Part shown: piece by piece, positions 1-5,627 of the stretch
Position numbering within the stretch: the stretch's first letter is position 1
Layout: each line of letters begins with the position of its first letter
DNA from: Betaproteobacteria bacterium
GTDB taxonomy: Bacteria > Pseudomonadota > Gammaproteobacteria > Burkholderiales > Burkholderiaceae_E
Assembly (NCBI GenBank): GCA_016868095.1
Contig: VGHV01000089.1
Coordinates: 1-8,374, forward strand
Direction: 5' to 3'
Length of the DNA stretch: 8,374 nucleotides
The notes under the pieces: model-generated
Database searches by the model: none
Seen by the model: only the letters and a program-made list of their open reading frames with translations
Told to the model about the DNA's origin: nothing
Translations under genes and position numbers: made by a program

Positions 1-80
1 TCGGCGACGAAGGCTTCGGTAAGGCCAAGGATTGGGTCTCTCGGCGCGAGGCTGACGTTGGCAAAAAGGGCGGATGACAT
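1..80 (-). CDS. Aromatic amino acid aminotransferase (AspC/TyrB family), N-terminal fragment cut by window edge
   Basis: Read on the minus strand, an ATG at position 80 opens a frame that stays open to the window edge (26 full codons). It begins MSSALFANVSLAPRDPILGL and continues TEAFVAD. The segment APRDPILGLTEAF is the characteristic start of class I aspartate/aromatic aminotransferases such as AspC and TyrB. These are PLP enzymes that move the amino group of aspartate, tyrosine or phenylalanine to 2-oxoglutarate. A good ribosome binding site, GGAGA (minus-strand bases 90-86), lies 5 nt before the ATG and fixes the start; the out-of-frame ATG at 84 does not yield this protein. The PLP lysine and the substrate-binding residues lie outside the window. 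The gene is divergent from uvrB across a 148-nt region. The family call is firm, but aspartate versus aromatic preference cannot be decided from 26 residues; the aromatic assignment rests on remembered gene order next to uvrB in Burkholderiales. Confidence 0.85.
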   Translation of the reverse strand, partial: MSSALFANVSLAPRDPILGLTEAFVA

Positions 81-96
81 GCATTTCTCCGTTTGG

Positions 97-115
97 TTGC
101 ACGAAATTTGTGCAA
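97..115. promoter_or_regulatory. 19-bp palindromic operator candidate, NtrC-box-like
   Basis: TTGCACGAAATTTGTGCAA is a dyad with six-base arms TTGCAC/GTGCAA around a 7-nt centre that is itself nearly symmetric (only bases 103 and 109 mismatch). The core pattern TGCAC-N7-GTGCA has the same arms and spacing as enteric NtrC sites such as those upstream of glnA. It lies 17 nt before the aminotransferase start codon and about 115 nt before uvrB. An NtrC or nitrogen-responsive role is inferred from shape only; another dimeric regulator is equally possible. Confidence 0.45.
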
Positions 116-144
116 AGTACTAGCTTTTTACTGCGCACAGCGCG

Positions 145-173
145 ATAATTTCGGATTGGTTTTTGCGCCGCAA
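145..173 (-). promoter_or_regulatory. Possible sigma-70 promoter for the aminotransferase
   Basis: On the minus strand, TTGCGG (173-168) and AATTAT (150-145) are separated by 17 nt. The -35 matches the consensus at 3 of 6 bases and the -10 at 4 of 6. Transcription would start near 138 and the leader would contain the 97-115 palindrome, so a protein bound there could act as a roadblock. The matches are weak and this is only a candidate. Confidence 0.25.
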
Positions 174-190
174 CAAAGCGATATTTTAAC
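163..190 (+). promoter_or_regulatory. Possible sigma-70 promoter for uvrB
   Basis: TTGCGC (163-168) and TTTAAC (185-190) are separated by 16 nt, matching consensus at 3 of 6 and 4 of 6 bases. The overlapping TATTTT (182-187) is an alternative -10 but sits too close to this -35. No LexA box of the form CTGT-N8-ACAG is present, so SOS control of uvrB as in E. coli is not supported by this region. Confidence 0.25.
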
Positions 191-228
191 ACTTTAGACT
201 GACTGTTTATTGTCAACAAACGAGCCCG

Positions 229-2352
229 ATGCACCAGCAGCCTGCCATGTCAAGTGCCTCGTTACCGCCAAGCGTTGAGCCTGGGCCGGGTCGCTTACTC
301 AACTTCCCTGATAGCCCCTTCCAGCTCTATCAGCCTTATGCGCCAGCAGGTGATCAGCCCACGGCGATCGAGCAACTTTTGCAAGGGATTGATGACGGCC
401 TCAGTTTTCAGACGCTTCTTGGCGTAACCGGTTCGGGTAAGACCTTCACCTTAGCCAATGTGATTGCGAGAGCCGGAAGGCCTGCACTCGTACTTGCACC
501 GAATAAGACGCTTGCGGCTCAGCTTTACTCGGAGATGCGAGAGTTCTTTCCGAACAACGCAGTGGAGTACTTTGTTTCCTATTACGACTACTATCAGCCA
601 GAAGCCTATGTGCCTCAACGCGACCTTTTTATCGAAAAGGACTCGGCGATTAATGAGCACATCGAGCAAATGCGTTTATCAGCGACCAAGAGCCTGCTTG
701 AAAGGCGCGACACAATCATCGTAGCGACGGTGTCTTGCATTTACGGCATCGGAAATCCTTCTGACTATCATGCGATGGTGCTCACGCTTAGGGTGCGCGA
801 CAACATGGGGCAACGCGACGTCTTACAGCGGCTCGTTGCAATGCAATATAAGCGTAACGATTCCGACTTTCAGCGTGGCTGTTTTCGCGTGCGCGGCGAC
901 ACCATCGACATCTTTCCAGCGGAACATGCGGAACTCGCGCTTCGCGTTGAGCTTTTCGATAACGAGATCGAGGGTTTGCTGCTTTTCGATCCGCTGACCG
1001 GCAAGGTACGTCAGCGAATTCCACGTTTCACTATTTACCCCTCGTCTCATTACGTCACCCCGCGAGACAAAGTCCTTCGAGCGATCGAGACGATTAAAGA
1101 CGAGCTACGCGAGCGTTTGGCCTTCTACACCGCCGAGGCAAAGTTTGTCGAGGCGCAACGTCTTGAGCAACGCACACGCTTTGATCTCGAAATGCTCCAA
1201 GAACTCGGCTTTTGCAAGGGTATTGAGAACTACACACGCCATTTCTCGGGTGCTCAACCTGGCGAGCCGCCCCCAACACTGGTTGACTATCTGCCTCAAG
1301 ACGCTTTGATTGTGGTTGACGAGAGCCACGTCACGATCGGGCAGCTCGGCGGCATGTACCGAGGCGATCGTGCGCGCAAAGATACGCTGGTGCAGTACGG
1401 GTTTCGTCTCCCATCAGCGCTTGATAATCGCCCTTTGCGATTTGAAGAGTTTGAAGCAAAGTGGCGTCAGGGTATTTTTGTTTCCGCAACACCGGCCGAC
1501 TATGAGAAGCAGCATGCGGGTGCCGTGGTCGAACAATTGGTACGACCGACCGGGCTAATTGATCCGCCGGTTGAAGTAAGACCGGCCACCTCACAGGTTG
1601 ATGATCTGCTGTCTGAGATCAACTTGAGGGTCCAGAAGCGTGAGCGAGTGTTAGTGACAACGCTTACCAAGCGAATGGCTGAAGACCTGACCGACTATCT
1701 GGCTGAGCATGGCGTGAAGGTGCGCTACCTTCATTCAGACATCGACACGGTCGAACGCGTTGAGATTCTCAGGGATTTGCGTCTTGGCAGTTTTGATGTT
1801 TTGGTTGGTATTAACTTACTGCGGGAAGGTCTTGATCTTCCTGAGGTTTCTTTAGTGGCTATTCTCGATGCTGATAAAGAGGGTTTCCTGCGTTCCGAGC
1901 GTAGTTTGATTCAAACGATCGGTCGGGCCGCACGCAACTTAAATGGCGCTGCCATCCTCTACGCAGATCGGATCACCGACTCAATGTCAAGAGCAATCCG
2001 AGAGACCGAGCGTCGACGTCAGAAACAAGTCGAATTTAATGCCGTCAACGGCATCATCCCCCGCGGCGTTGTGAAAGAGGTAAAGGAGCTGATTGATGGG
2101 GTGTTCGACCCTCAGCAAGCGCGCCAGGAATTGAAGGCAGCAGAAGATGCTGCGCGATATGAAGTGATGAGTGAAAAGAGTGCTTCTCGGGAACTCAAAC
2201 GCCTCGAGAAGCTCATGCTGGAGCACGCCAAGCATTTGGAATTTGAGAAGGCAGCGCAGGTCCGCGACCAACTGAACCTATTGAAAGAACAACTTTTTGG
2301 GGCCAACGGCAAAGCAGACGTTTTTGCAATCGCGGGCCACAAGGCGGCTTGA
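229..2352 (+). CDS. uvrB: UvrABC excinuclease subunit B
   Basis: UvrB is the damage-verifying subunit of bacterial nucleotide excision repair. UvrA loads it on DNA, it checks the lesion using its ATPase and a beta-hairpin, and it then recruits UvrC for incision. Visible in the 707-aa product: Walker A GVTGSGKT (residues 65-72), the aromatic damage-probing hairpin with [15 protein letters not shown] (118-132), the DEAD-type box VVDESH (362-367), SAT (419-421), helicase motif [11 protein letters not shown] (562-570), and a C-terminal UVR domain (about 653-690) that contacts UvrC. The core follows E. coli UvrB (673 aa) almost without gaps. About 26 extra residues precede the conserved [14 protein letters not shown] segment. 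The start is uncertain: ATG 229 has only a weak CGAG upstream, and ATG 247 (Met7) has no ribosome binding site. No other ATG, GTG or TTG in frame lies before the conserved region, so some extension is real. It is followed by the phosphatase gene after 85 nt. Confidence 0.97.
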   Translation: MHQQPAMSSASLPPSVEPGPGRLLNFPDSPFQLYQPYAPAGDQPTAIEQLLQGIDDGLSFQTLLGVTGSGKTFTLANVIARAGRPALVLAPNKTLAAQLYSEMREFFPNNAVEYFVSYYDYYQPEAYVPQRDLFIEKDSAINEHIEQMRLSATKSLLERRDTIIVATVSCIYGIGNPSDYHAMVLTLRVRDNMGQRDVLQRLVAMQYKRNDSDFQRGCFRVRGDTIDIFPAEHAELALRVELFDNEIEGLLLFDPLTGKVRQRIPRFTIYPSSHYVTPRDKVLRAIETIKDELRERLAFYTAEAKFVEAQRLEQRTRFDLEMLQELGFCKGIENYTRHFSGAQPGEPPPTLVDYLPQDALIVVDESHVTIGQLGGMYRGDRARKDTLVQYGFRLPSALDNRPLRFEEFEAKWRQGIFVSATPADYEKQHAGAVVEQLVRPTGLIDPPVEVRPATSQVDDLLSEINLRVQKRERVLVTTLTKRMAEDLTDYLAEHGVKVRYLHSDIDTVERVEILRDLRLGSFDVLVGINLLREGLDLPEVSLVAILDADKEGFLRSERSLIQTIGRAARNLNGAAILYADRITDSMSRAIRETERRRQKQVEFNAVNGIIPRGVVKEVKELIDGVFDPQQARQELKAAEDAARYEVMSEKSASRELKRLEKLMLEHAKHLEFEKAAQVRDQLNLLKEQLFGANGKADVFAIAGHKAA

Positions 2353-2357
2353 GGGCA

Positions 2358-2386
2358 GGGCATTTGCGTGAACGCAGCGCTGTCCC
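2358..2386 (+). other. Imperfect hairpin after uvrB
   Basis: GGGCA and TGTCCC flank an inner stem TGCG/CGCA closed by a TGAA loop (2365-2376), starting 6 nt past the uvrB stop. There is no following T-run, so it is not a standard terminator. It could stabilise the uvrB 3' end or mark a processing point, but it is weak and may be chance. Confidence 0.25.
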
Positions 2387-2437
2387 AGGATTGGGTATTA
2401 ACGCTAATGATTTTGAACTGAAACGAGGGTAAACAAG

Positions 2438-2959
2438 ATGGGTAAGAAAGACACAACCTCCTTTGCAATGAGCACTCGTGTGCTTTTTGTTTGCATGGGA
2501 AATATCTGCCGCTCGCCAATGGCCGAAGGCGTCTTCCGTCAATTGGTCCGTCAGGCTGGTCTTGACGAGGTTGTAAGCATGGAATCCGCAGGCACCCACT
2601 CCTTTCATGCGGGCGAGTCAGCAGACAAACGAGCGATTGCCTCGGCGCAAAAAAGAGGTGTTGATATTTCGTCTCACAGGGCCCGTGCGGTCGATGTCAA
2701 TAACTTCGATCAATACGATCTGATTTTGGCAATGGATTGGGACAATCTCTCATTTCTACAGCAAAAAACTGCGAAGAAAATCCATCACAAATTGCAGCTT
2801 TTAATGCGTTTTGCCACCGAGCACGAGAGTGCAACCATACCCGACCCCTACCACGGAAACACTCAAGGCTTTGAGCAGGCACTCGACTACATCGAAGACG
2901 CATGCGCAGGGCTTCTCGATGTGGCGCGGCGTCGCGCAACCCAGGTTGCGGCTGCTTAG
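2438..2959 (+). CDS. Low-molecular-weight protein tyrosine phosphatase
   Basis: This cytosolic phosphatase family removes phosphate from tyrosine through a cysteine-phosphate intermediate; bacterial members act on tyrosine kinases of exopolysaccharide systems or on other substrates, and some are arsenate reductase-like. The 173-aa product has the P-loop CMGNICRS (CX5R, with nucleophile Cys19 and Arg25) near the N terminus and the general-acid loop DPY (136-138, Asp136), as expected. Length is slightly above the usual 150-160 aa. GAGGG (2425-2429) lies 8 nt before ATG 2438 and supports this start. Met11 (position 2468) would give the more typical family N terminus (MSTRVLFVCMGN) but has no ribosome binding site. 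No tyrosine kinase or capsule gene is nearby, so the substrate is unknown. The gene follows uvrB and is closed off from the isc operon by the terminator at 3033-3056, so co-transcription with uvrB is likely and with isc unlikely. Confidence 0.93.
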   Translation: MGKKDTTSFAMSTRVLFVCMGNICRSPMAEGVFRQLVRQAGLDEVVSMESAGTHSFHAGESADKRAIASAQKRGVDISSHRARAVDVNNFDQYDLILAMDWDNLSFLQQKTAKKIHHKLQLLMRFATEHESATIPDPYHGNTQGFEQALDYIEDACAGLLDVARRRATQVAAA

Positions 2960-2969
2960 GGCGCGGAGA

Positions 2970-2993
2970 CTCGGGCACGCACGCTCGGGCGCG
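2970..2993. repeat. Short GC-rich direct repeat after the phosphatase gene
   Basis: CTCGGGCACG (2970-2979) and CTCGGGCGCG (2984-2993) match at 9 of 10 bases with a 14-nt period. The surrounding 40 bases are markedly GC-rich compared with the flanks. No function is apparent. Confidence 0.3.
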
Positions 2994-3032
2994 AGGATCT
3001 AAGCAGTCGCCCTATGCAATCAGTAGAAAGAC

Positions 3033-3056
3033 AACCGCCTTCGGGCGGTTTTATTT
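3033..3056 (+). terminator. Intrinsic terminator after the phosphatase gene
   Basis: AACCGCC (3033-3039) pairs with GGCGGTT (3044-3050) around a TTCG loop closed by C-G, the very stable C(UUCG)G tetraloop. It is followed by TTATTT. The position, 73 nt past the phosphatase stop and just before the iscR promoter region, marks the end of the uvrB-phosphatase unit. The phosphatase may have up to 70 nt of 3' UTR. Confidence 0.88.
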
Positions 3057-3068
3057 CGCAGGCTTTAA

Positions 3069-3085
3069 TTTTGTCCAGGACAAAA
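3069..3085. promoter_or_regulatory. Perfect 17-bp palindrome upstream of the iscR promoter
   Basis: TTTTGTCCAGGACAAAA has two perfect 8-base arms around a single central A. A one-base centre cannot fold into a hairpin of full length, so a protein-binding dyad is the natural reading. It ends 23 nt before the -35 element of the iscR promoter, a usual place for an activator or accessory repressor site. It does not match the IscR type 1 or type 2 patterns I know, and I do not recognise its cognate regulator. Confidence 0.5.
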
Positions 3086-3106
3086 CCATTTTAATCAGTC
3101 GGGAAT
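3082..3106 (+). promoter_or_regulatory. Upstream IscR type-1-like site (half conserved)
   Basis: The right half, CAGTCGGGAAT (3096-3106), matches the ...CTCGGGAAT half of the E. coli iscR operator. The left half is poorly conserved. The GTCGGGAAT element starts 23 bp before its copy in the promoter-overlapping site, so both would be on about the same DNA face. Tandem type-1 sites are also found upstream of E. coli iscR. Confidence 0.5.
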
Positions 3107-3129
3107 TCTTGATAAGATTCGTCGGGAAT
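3105..3129 (+). promoter_or_regulatory. IscR type-1-like operator overlapping the isc promoter
   Basis: The 25-bp stretch beginning ATTCTTGATA and ending GTCGGGAAT agrees with the E. coli iscR operator as I recall it at about 17 of 25 positions, including the whole CGGGAAT end and the TTGA of the left arm. It covers the -35 element and most of the spacer. This fits classic autorepression: cluster-bound IscR shuts the promoter, and apo-IscR releases it when Fe-S supply falls. Confidence 0.7.
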
Positions 3130-3136
3130 ATATAGT
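3109..3136 (+). promoter_or_regulatory. isc operon promoter (P-iscR)
   Basis: TTGATA (3109-3114) and TATAGT (3131-3136) are separated by 16 nt, each matching the sigma-70 consensus at 5 of 6 bases. The start of transcription would be near 3143, giving a leader of about 55 nt to iscR. It is the best promoter in the window and overlaps the IscR site at 3105-3129. Confidence 0.8.
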
Positions 3137-3197
3137 CGAGTCAGGTAATCAAGTTTTCTGGTCTTTCCTTCAATCGACAATTTCCTCGGAGCCTATG

Positions 3198-3734
3198 ATG
3201 AGACTGACAACGAAAGGACGTTTTGCGGTAACTGCGATGATTGATTTGGCGCTGCGTCAGCATCAAGGACCAGTCACCTTGGCTGGTATTAGCCAACGCC
3301 AAAAGATTTCGCTTTCTTACCTTGAGCAACTCTTTGGCAAATTGCGTCGCCACGAGTTGGTTGAGAGCACCAGGGGTCCGGGAGGTGGTTACACGCTCGC
3401 GCGTGGGCTCAAGGACATCACGGTCGCGGATATTATTTTTGCCGTTGACGAGCCGCTTGATGCAACCCAGTGCGGTGGCAAGGAGAACTGTACCGAAGAA
3501 GGGCAGTGCATGACCCACGAACTTTGGTCGAGCTTGAATCAAAAGATGATTGAGTTTCTCGATTCGGTGTCACTGGCTGATCTGGTCGAACAACAACGCG
3601 GTCGCGAAGTTGAGCGGCCAAGGCAACATGTTTCGATTTTGCGTGAGCATCGGGCTGCGCTTCAATTTCCCACGTCGACCTTGCAACCGATTCGTGCTGA
3701 CGGATCGCGTTTGACGAGCCTCAACGGGTTGTAA
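3198..3734 (+). CDS. iscR: Fe-S cluster-sensing transcriptional regulator IscR (Rrf2 family)
   Basis: IscR binds a [2Fe-2S] cluster and represses the isc operon; the apo form regulates a second set of promoters. The protein opens MRLTTKGRFAVTAM, has the Rrf2 winged-helix region with ISLSYLEQLFGKLR and the RGPGGGY wing, and carries the cluster ligands Cys92, Cys98, Cys104 and His107 in a CX5CX5C arrangement. Two ATGs stand side by side at 3195 and 3198. I choose 3198 because GGAG (3188-3191) is then 6 nt away instead of 3, and the ligands then carry exactly the E. coli numbers. Length is 178 aa against 162 in E. coli; the extra residues are in the poorly conserved C-terminal tail after the ligand region. 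It is first in the isc operon, under the IscR-covered promoter, and followed by a strong terminator before iscS. Confidence 0.96.
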   Translation: MRLTTKGRFAVTAMIDLALRQHQGPVTLAGISQRQKISLSYLEQLFGKLRRHELVESTRGPGGGYTLARGLKDITVADIIFAVDEPLDATQCGGKENCTEEGQCMTHELWSSLNQKMIEFLDSVSLADLVEQQRGREVERPRQHVSILREHRAALQFPTSTLQPIRADGSRLTSLNGL

Positions 3735-3778
3735 TTTTGACTTGATGGGCTCGAAGCTTAAGGGTCTGAGACTAAGAG

Positions 3779-3805
3779 CGCCAGGTTCGATACCTGGCGT
3801 TTTTT
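3779..3805 (+). terminator. Intrinsic terminator between iscR and iscS
   Basis: CGCCAGGT (3779-3786) pairs perfectly with ACCTGGCG (3792-3799) around a TCGAT loop, followed directly by six Ts (3800-3805). It lies 44 nt after the iscR stop and 39 nt before the iscS ATG, in the direction of transcription. Since no strong promoter for iscS is visible between, the terminator is probably partial and sets a higher dose of iscR than of iscSUA-hscBA. The central CCAGG/CCTGG with loop TTCGATA also looks like a tRNA T-arm, but no other tRNA arm is present. Confidence 0.82.
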
Positions 3806-3844
3806 CATCCAGCGTTTTTCTGGGCTTGCATTGGAACTATCGGC

Positions 3845-5053
3845 ATGAAACTACCAATTTATTTTGACTATTCCGCCACGACGCCTGTTGATCCTCGCGT
3901 CGTAGACAAGATGATCCCCTTTTTGCGTGATGCTTTCGGTAACCCCGCCTCGCGCTCGCATGCCTATGGATGGCATGCCGAGGAGGCGGTGGAACAGGCA
4001 AGAGAAGATGTTGGAGCGCTTGTTGGTTGTGATGCGAAAGAACTGGTGTGGACTTCGGGTGCCACGGAGTCGATCAACCTGGCCGTCAAAGGCGCGGCAC
4101 GGTTTTATCAAGAACGCGGAAAGCATTTGATCACCGTTAAAACCGAACACAAGGCCACGCTCGATACCATGCGCGAACTTGAGCGCGAGGGCTTTGAAGT
4201 CTGCTATCTCGATGTCCAAGAGGACGGCTTGATCGATTTGGACCGGTTCAAAGACACCCTTCGTAGCGATACCGTACTTGTGTCGGTCATGCTTGTGAAT
4301 AACGAAATAGGCGTGATTCAGGATATCGAGACGATTGGGAATATGTGTCGTGAACGGGGTGTGATTTTCCATGTGGATGCGGCCCAGGCAACCGGGAAAT
4401 TACCTATTAACCTCAATAGCTTACCTGTTGATTTGATGTCATTTTCTGCGCATAAGACCTATGGTCCGAAAGGGGTTGGCGCCCTTTATGTGCAGCGCAA
4501 GCCACGTATTCGGCTTGAAGCTCAGATACATGGCGGCGGGCATGAGCGCGGCATGCGTTCGGGTACCCTACCTACCCACCAAATCGTTGGCATGGGTGAA
4601 GCTTTCCGCCTGGCGCGACTCGAAATGCCCCTTGAAAATGACCGCATAAGAATGCTGCGCGACCGTCTATGGCGCGGCATCTCAGCACTCGAGGAGGTTT
4701 ATCTCAACGGCCACATGGATCGTCGAGTGCCCCATAATCTCAACGTAAGCTTCAACTATGTGGAGGGCGAGTCCCTCATCATGGCGATCAAAGATATCGC
4801 TGTCTCAAGTGGTTCGGCTTGCACCTCGGCAAGCTTGGAGCCGTCCTATGTTTTGCGTGCCCTGGGCCGCAGCGATGAGTTGGCCCACAGCTCAATTCGC
4901 TTTAGCGTAGGCCGCTTTACCACCGAAGAAGAGGTTGACTTTGCCGTGCAGACGATTCAAAGCAAGGTCGCCAAGTTGCGCGAAATGTCGCCACTGTGGG
5001 AGATGGTCCAAGAGGGCATCGACCTCAATACCGTTCAGTGGGCGGCGCACTAG
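3845..5053 (+). CDS. iscS: Cysteine desulfurase IscS
   Basis: IscS is a PLP enzyme that turns L-cysteine into L-alanine and holds the sulfur as a persulfide for IscU and for tRNA thiolation. The product starts [20 protein letters not shown], nearly identical to the E. coli N terminus. It has the PLP lysine in [10 protein letters not shown] (Lys204), the cofactor-site histidine and aspartate in EHKATLDTM (101-109) and [10 protein letters not shown] (176-185), and the mobile-loop nucleophile Cys326 in [10 protein letters not shown]. The C-terminal DLNTVQW segment, part of the region used for IscU binding, is present. Length is 402 aa against 404 in E. coli. The start is set by homology; only a weak GGA (3833-3835) precedes it. 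Low translation initiation plus the upstream terminator would both lower IscS relative to IscR. The last 18 coding bases and the stop lie inside a tandem duplication (5033-5103). Confidence 0.98.
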   Translation: MKLPIYFDYSATTPVDPRVVDKMIPFLRDAFGNPASRSHAYGWHAEEAVEQAREDVGALVGCDAKELVWTSGATESINLAVKGAARFYQERGKHLITVKTEHKATLDTMRELEREGFEVCYLDVQEDGLIDLDRFKDTLRSDTVLVSVMLVNNEIGVIQDIETIGNMCRERGVIFHVDAAQATGKLPINLNSLPVDLMSFSAHKTYGPKGVGALYVQRKPRIRLEAQIHGGGHERGMRSGTLPTHQIVGMGEAFRLARLEMPLENDRIRMLRDRLWRGISALEEVYLNGHMDRRVPHNLNVSFNYVEGESLIMAIKDIAVSSGSACTSASLEPSYVLRALGRSDELAHSSIRFSVGRFTTEEEVDFAVQTIQSKVAKLREMSPLWEMVQEGIDLNTVQWAAH

Positions 5054-5103
5054 GCGGCATAACTCGTCAGTTCAATGGGCGGCACAAGAGGCCGCACAAC
5101 TCG
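5033..5103 (+). repeat. Diverged tandem duplication of the iscS 3' end
   Basis: Bases 5033-5066 and 5070-5103 align without gaps at 28 of 34 positions, with a 37-bp period. Copy 1 includes the last six codons of iscS, its TAG stop and 13 bases after it; copy 2 lies wholly in the intergenic region. Differences fall at copy positions 6, 15, 18, 19, 25 and 28. The most likely origin is a local tandem duplication that later diverged, though selection for repeated RNA structure cannot be excluded. Confidence 0.8.
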
Positions 5104-5114
5104 CATTAACGTAG

Positions 5115-5150
5115 ACCCGGAGCGATCATTGTCCACGGTCGCTAAAGGGT
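5115..5150 (+). other. Possible hairpin in the iscS-iscU gap
   Basis: ACCC (5115-5118) can pair with GGGT (5147-5150), and AGCGA (5121-5125) with TCGCT (5139-5143), with a small GG/AAA internal loop and a 13-nt apical loop. No T-run follows. It might be an RNA processing or stability element between iscS and iscU. Stability was not calculated. Confidence 0.35.
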
Positions 5151-5178
5151 AAAACGCCTTTTCTTGCAAGTGGCTCAC

Positions 5179-5208
5179 TAAAATACTCGGATATTTCGGT
5201 GTCCGAGT
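5179..5208 (+). other. iscU leader hairpin with adjacent -10-like element
   Basis: ACTCGGA (5185-5191) pairs with TCCGAGT (5202-5208); an inner T-G and A-T pair can lengthen the stem to nine, leaving loop TTTCGG. Six Ts follow at 5215-5220, but six bases separate them from the stem, so termination is doubtful. TAAAAT (5179-5184) is a good -10 match just upstream, though no convincing -35 is seen. The hairpin lies 16 nt before the iscU ribosome binding site GGAG (5224-5227). It could be a 5' stabiliser of a processed or separately started iscUA-hscBA transcript. Confidence 0.5.
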
Positions 5209-5234
5209 AAGAAGTTTTTTGTTGGAGAAAGCAA

Positions 5235-5627
5235 ATGGCATACAGCGACAAGGTCGTCGATCATTACGAGAATCCCCGCAATGTGGGTTCCTTTTCAAAG
5301 GACGACGCGTCGGTTGGAACCGGCATGGTTGGCGCACCCGCCTGTGGCGATGTAATGAAGCTTCAAATCAAAGTCAATGAGCAAGGCGTCATCGAAGATG
5401 CACGCTTTAAGACCTATGGTTGTGGTTCGGCAATCGCTTCAAGTTCGCTGGTGACCGAGTGGGTAAAGGGTAAACGGCTTGACGAGGCCCTAGAGATTCG
5501 CAACACACACATTGCTGAAGAATTAGCCCTACCTCCTGTAAAGATTCACTGCTCAATTCTCGCCGAAGACGCGATTAAGGCTGCAGTTGCTGACTACAAG
5601 GCTCGCCATGGCAATCACGCTGTCTGA
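5235..5627 (+). CDS. iscU: Fe-S cluster assembly scaffold IscU
   Basis: IscU is the scaffold on which IscS-derived sulfur and iron form [2Fe-2S] clusters, later released with help from HscA and HscB. The 130-aa protein is almost identical to E. coli IscU (128 aa) over much of its length. Ligand residues are in their usual places: Cys37 and Asp39 in APACGD, Cys63 in YGCGSA, His105 and Cys106 in IHCSI. The HscA recognition motif LPPVK occupies 99-103. GGAG (5224-5227) lies 7 nt before the ATG, a much stronger ribosome binding site than that of iscS, which fits a need for more scaffold than enzyme. Its last 20 bases, including the stop, overlap the start of iscA. Confidence 0.98.
   Translation: MAYSDKVVDHYENPRNVGSFSKDDASVGTGMVGAPACGDVMKLQIKVNEQGVIEDARFKTYGCGSAIASSSLVTEWVKGKRLDEALEIRNTHIAEELALPPVKIHCSILAEDAIKAAVADYKARHGNHAV

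Noticed and set aside
153..166. Sigma-54-like GG-N10-GC element pointing to uvrB.
   Set aside because: Only the GG and TTGC parts match; the GGCAC part of the -24 element is missing. Such partial matches are frequent by chance.
203..218. Possible LexA (SOS) box before uvrB, starting with CTGT at 203-206.
   Set aside because: The required ACAG half-site eight bases later is AACA (215-218), so the dyad is absent; no other CTGT-N8-ACAG occurs between the divergent genes.
2112..2519. 135-codon minus-strand open frame over the uvrB 3' end and phosphatase start.
   Set aside because: It overlaps two well-supported genes, spans their intergenic region, and its translation has no recognisable motif; it is an antisense shadow.
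3737..3765. Internal promoter for iscS starting with TTGACT at 3737-3742.
   Set aside because: The -35 is good, but at 16-18 nt spacing there is no acceptable -10 (AAGGGT at 17 nt).
3735..3844. tRNA or tRNA remnant suggested by the T-arm-like loop.
   Set aside because: No acceptor stem, D-arm or anticodon arm can be assembled around it; stem plus six Ts is fully explained as a terminator.
3851..4372. 173-codon minus-strand open frame opposite iscS.
   Set aside because: It lies completely within the iscS coding region, whose protein is highly conserved, and shows no known domain.
5587..5607. TTG start extending IscA by seven residues.
   Set aside because: The family starts at MAITLS/MSITLS; ATG 5608 has a ribosome binding site and gives the standard 107 aa.
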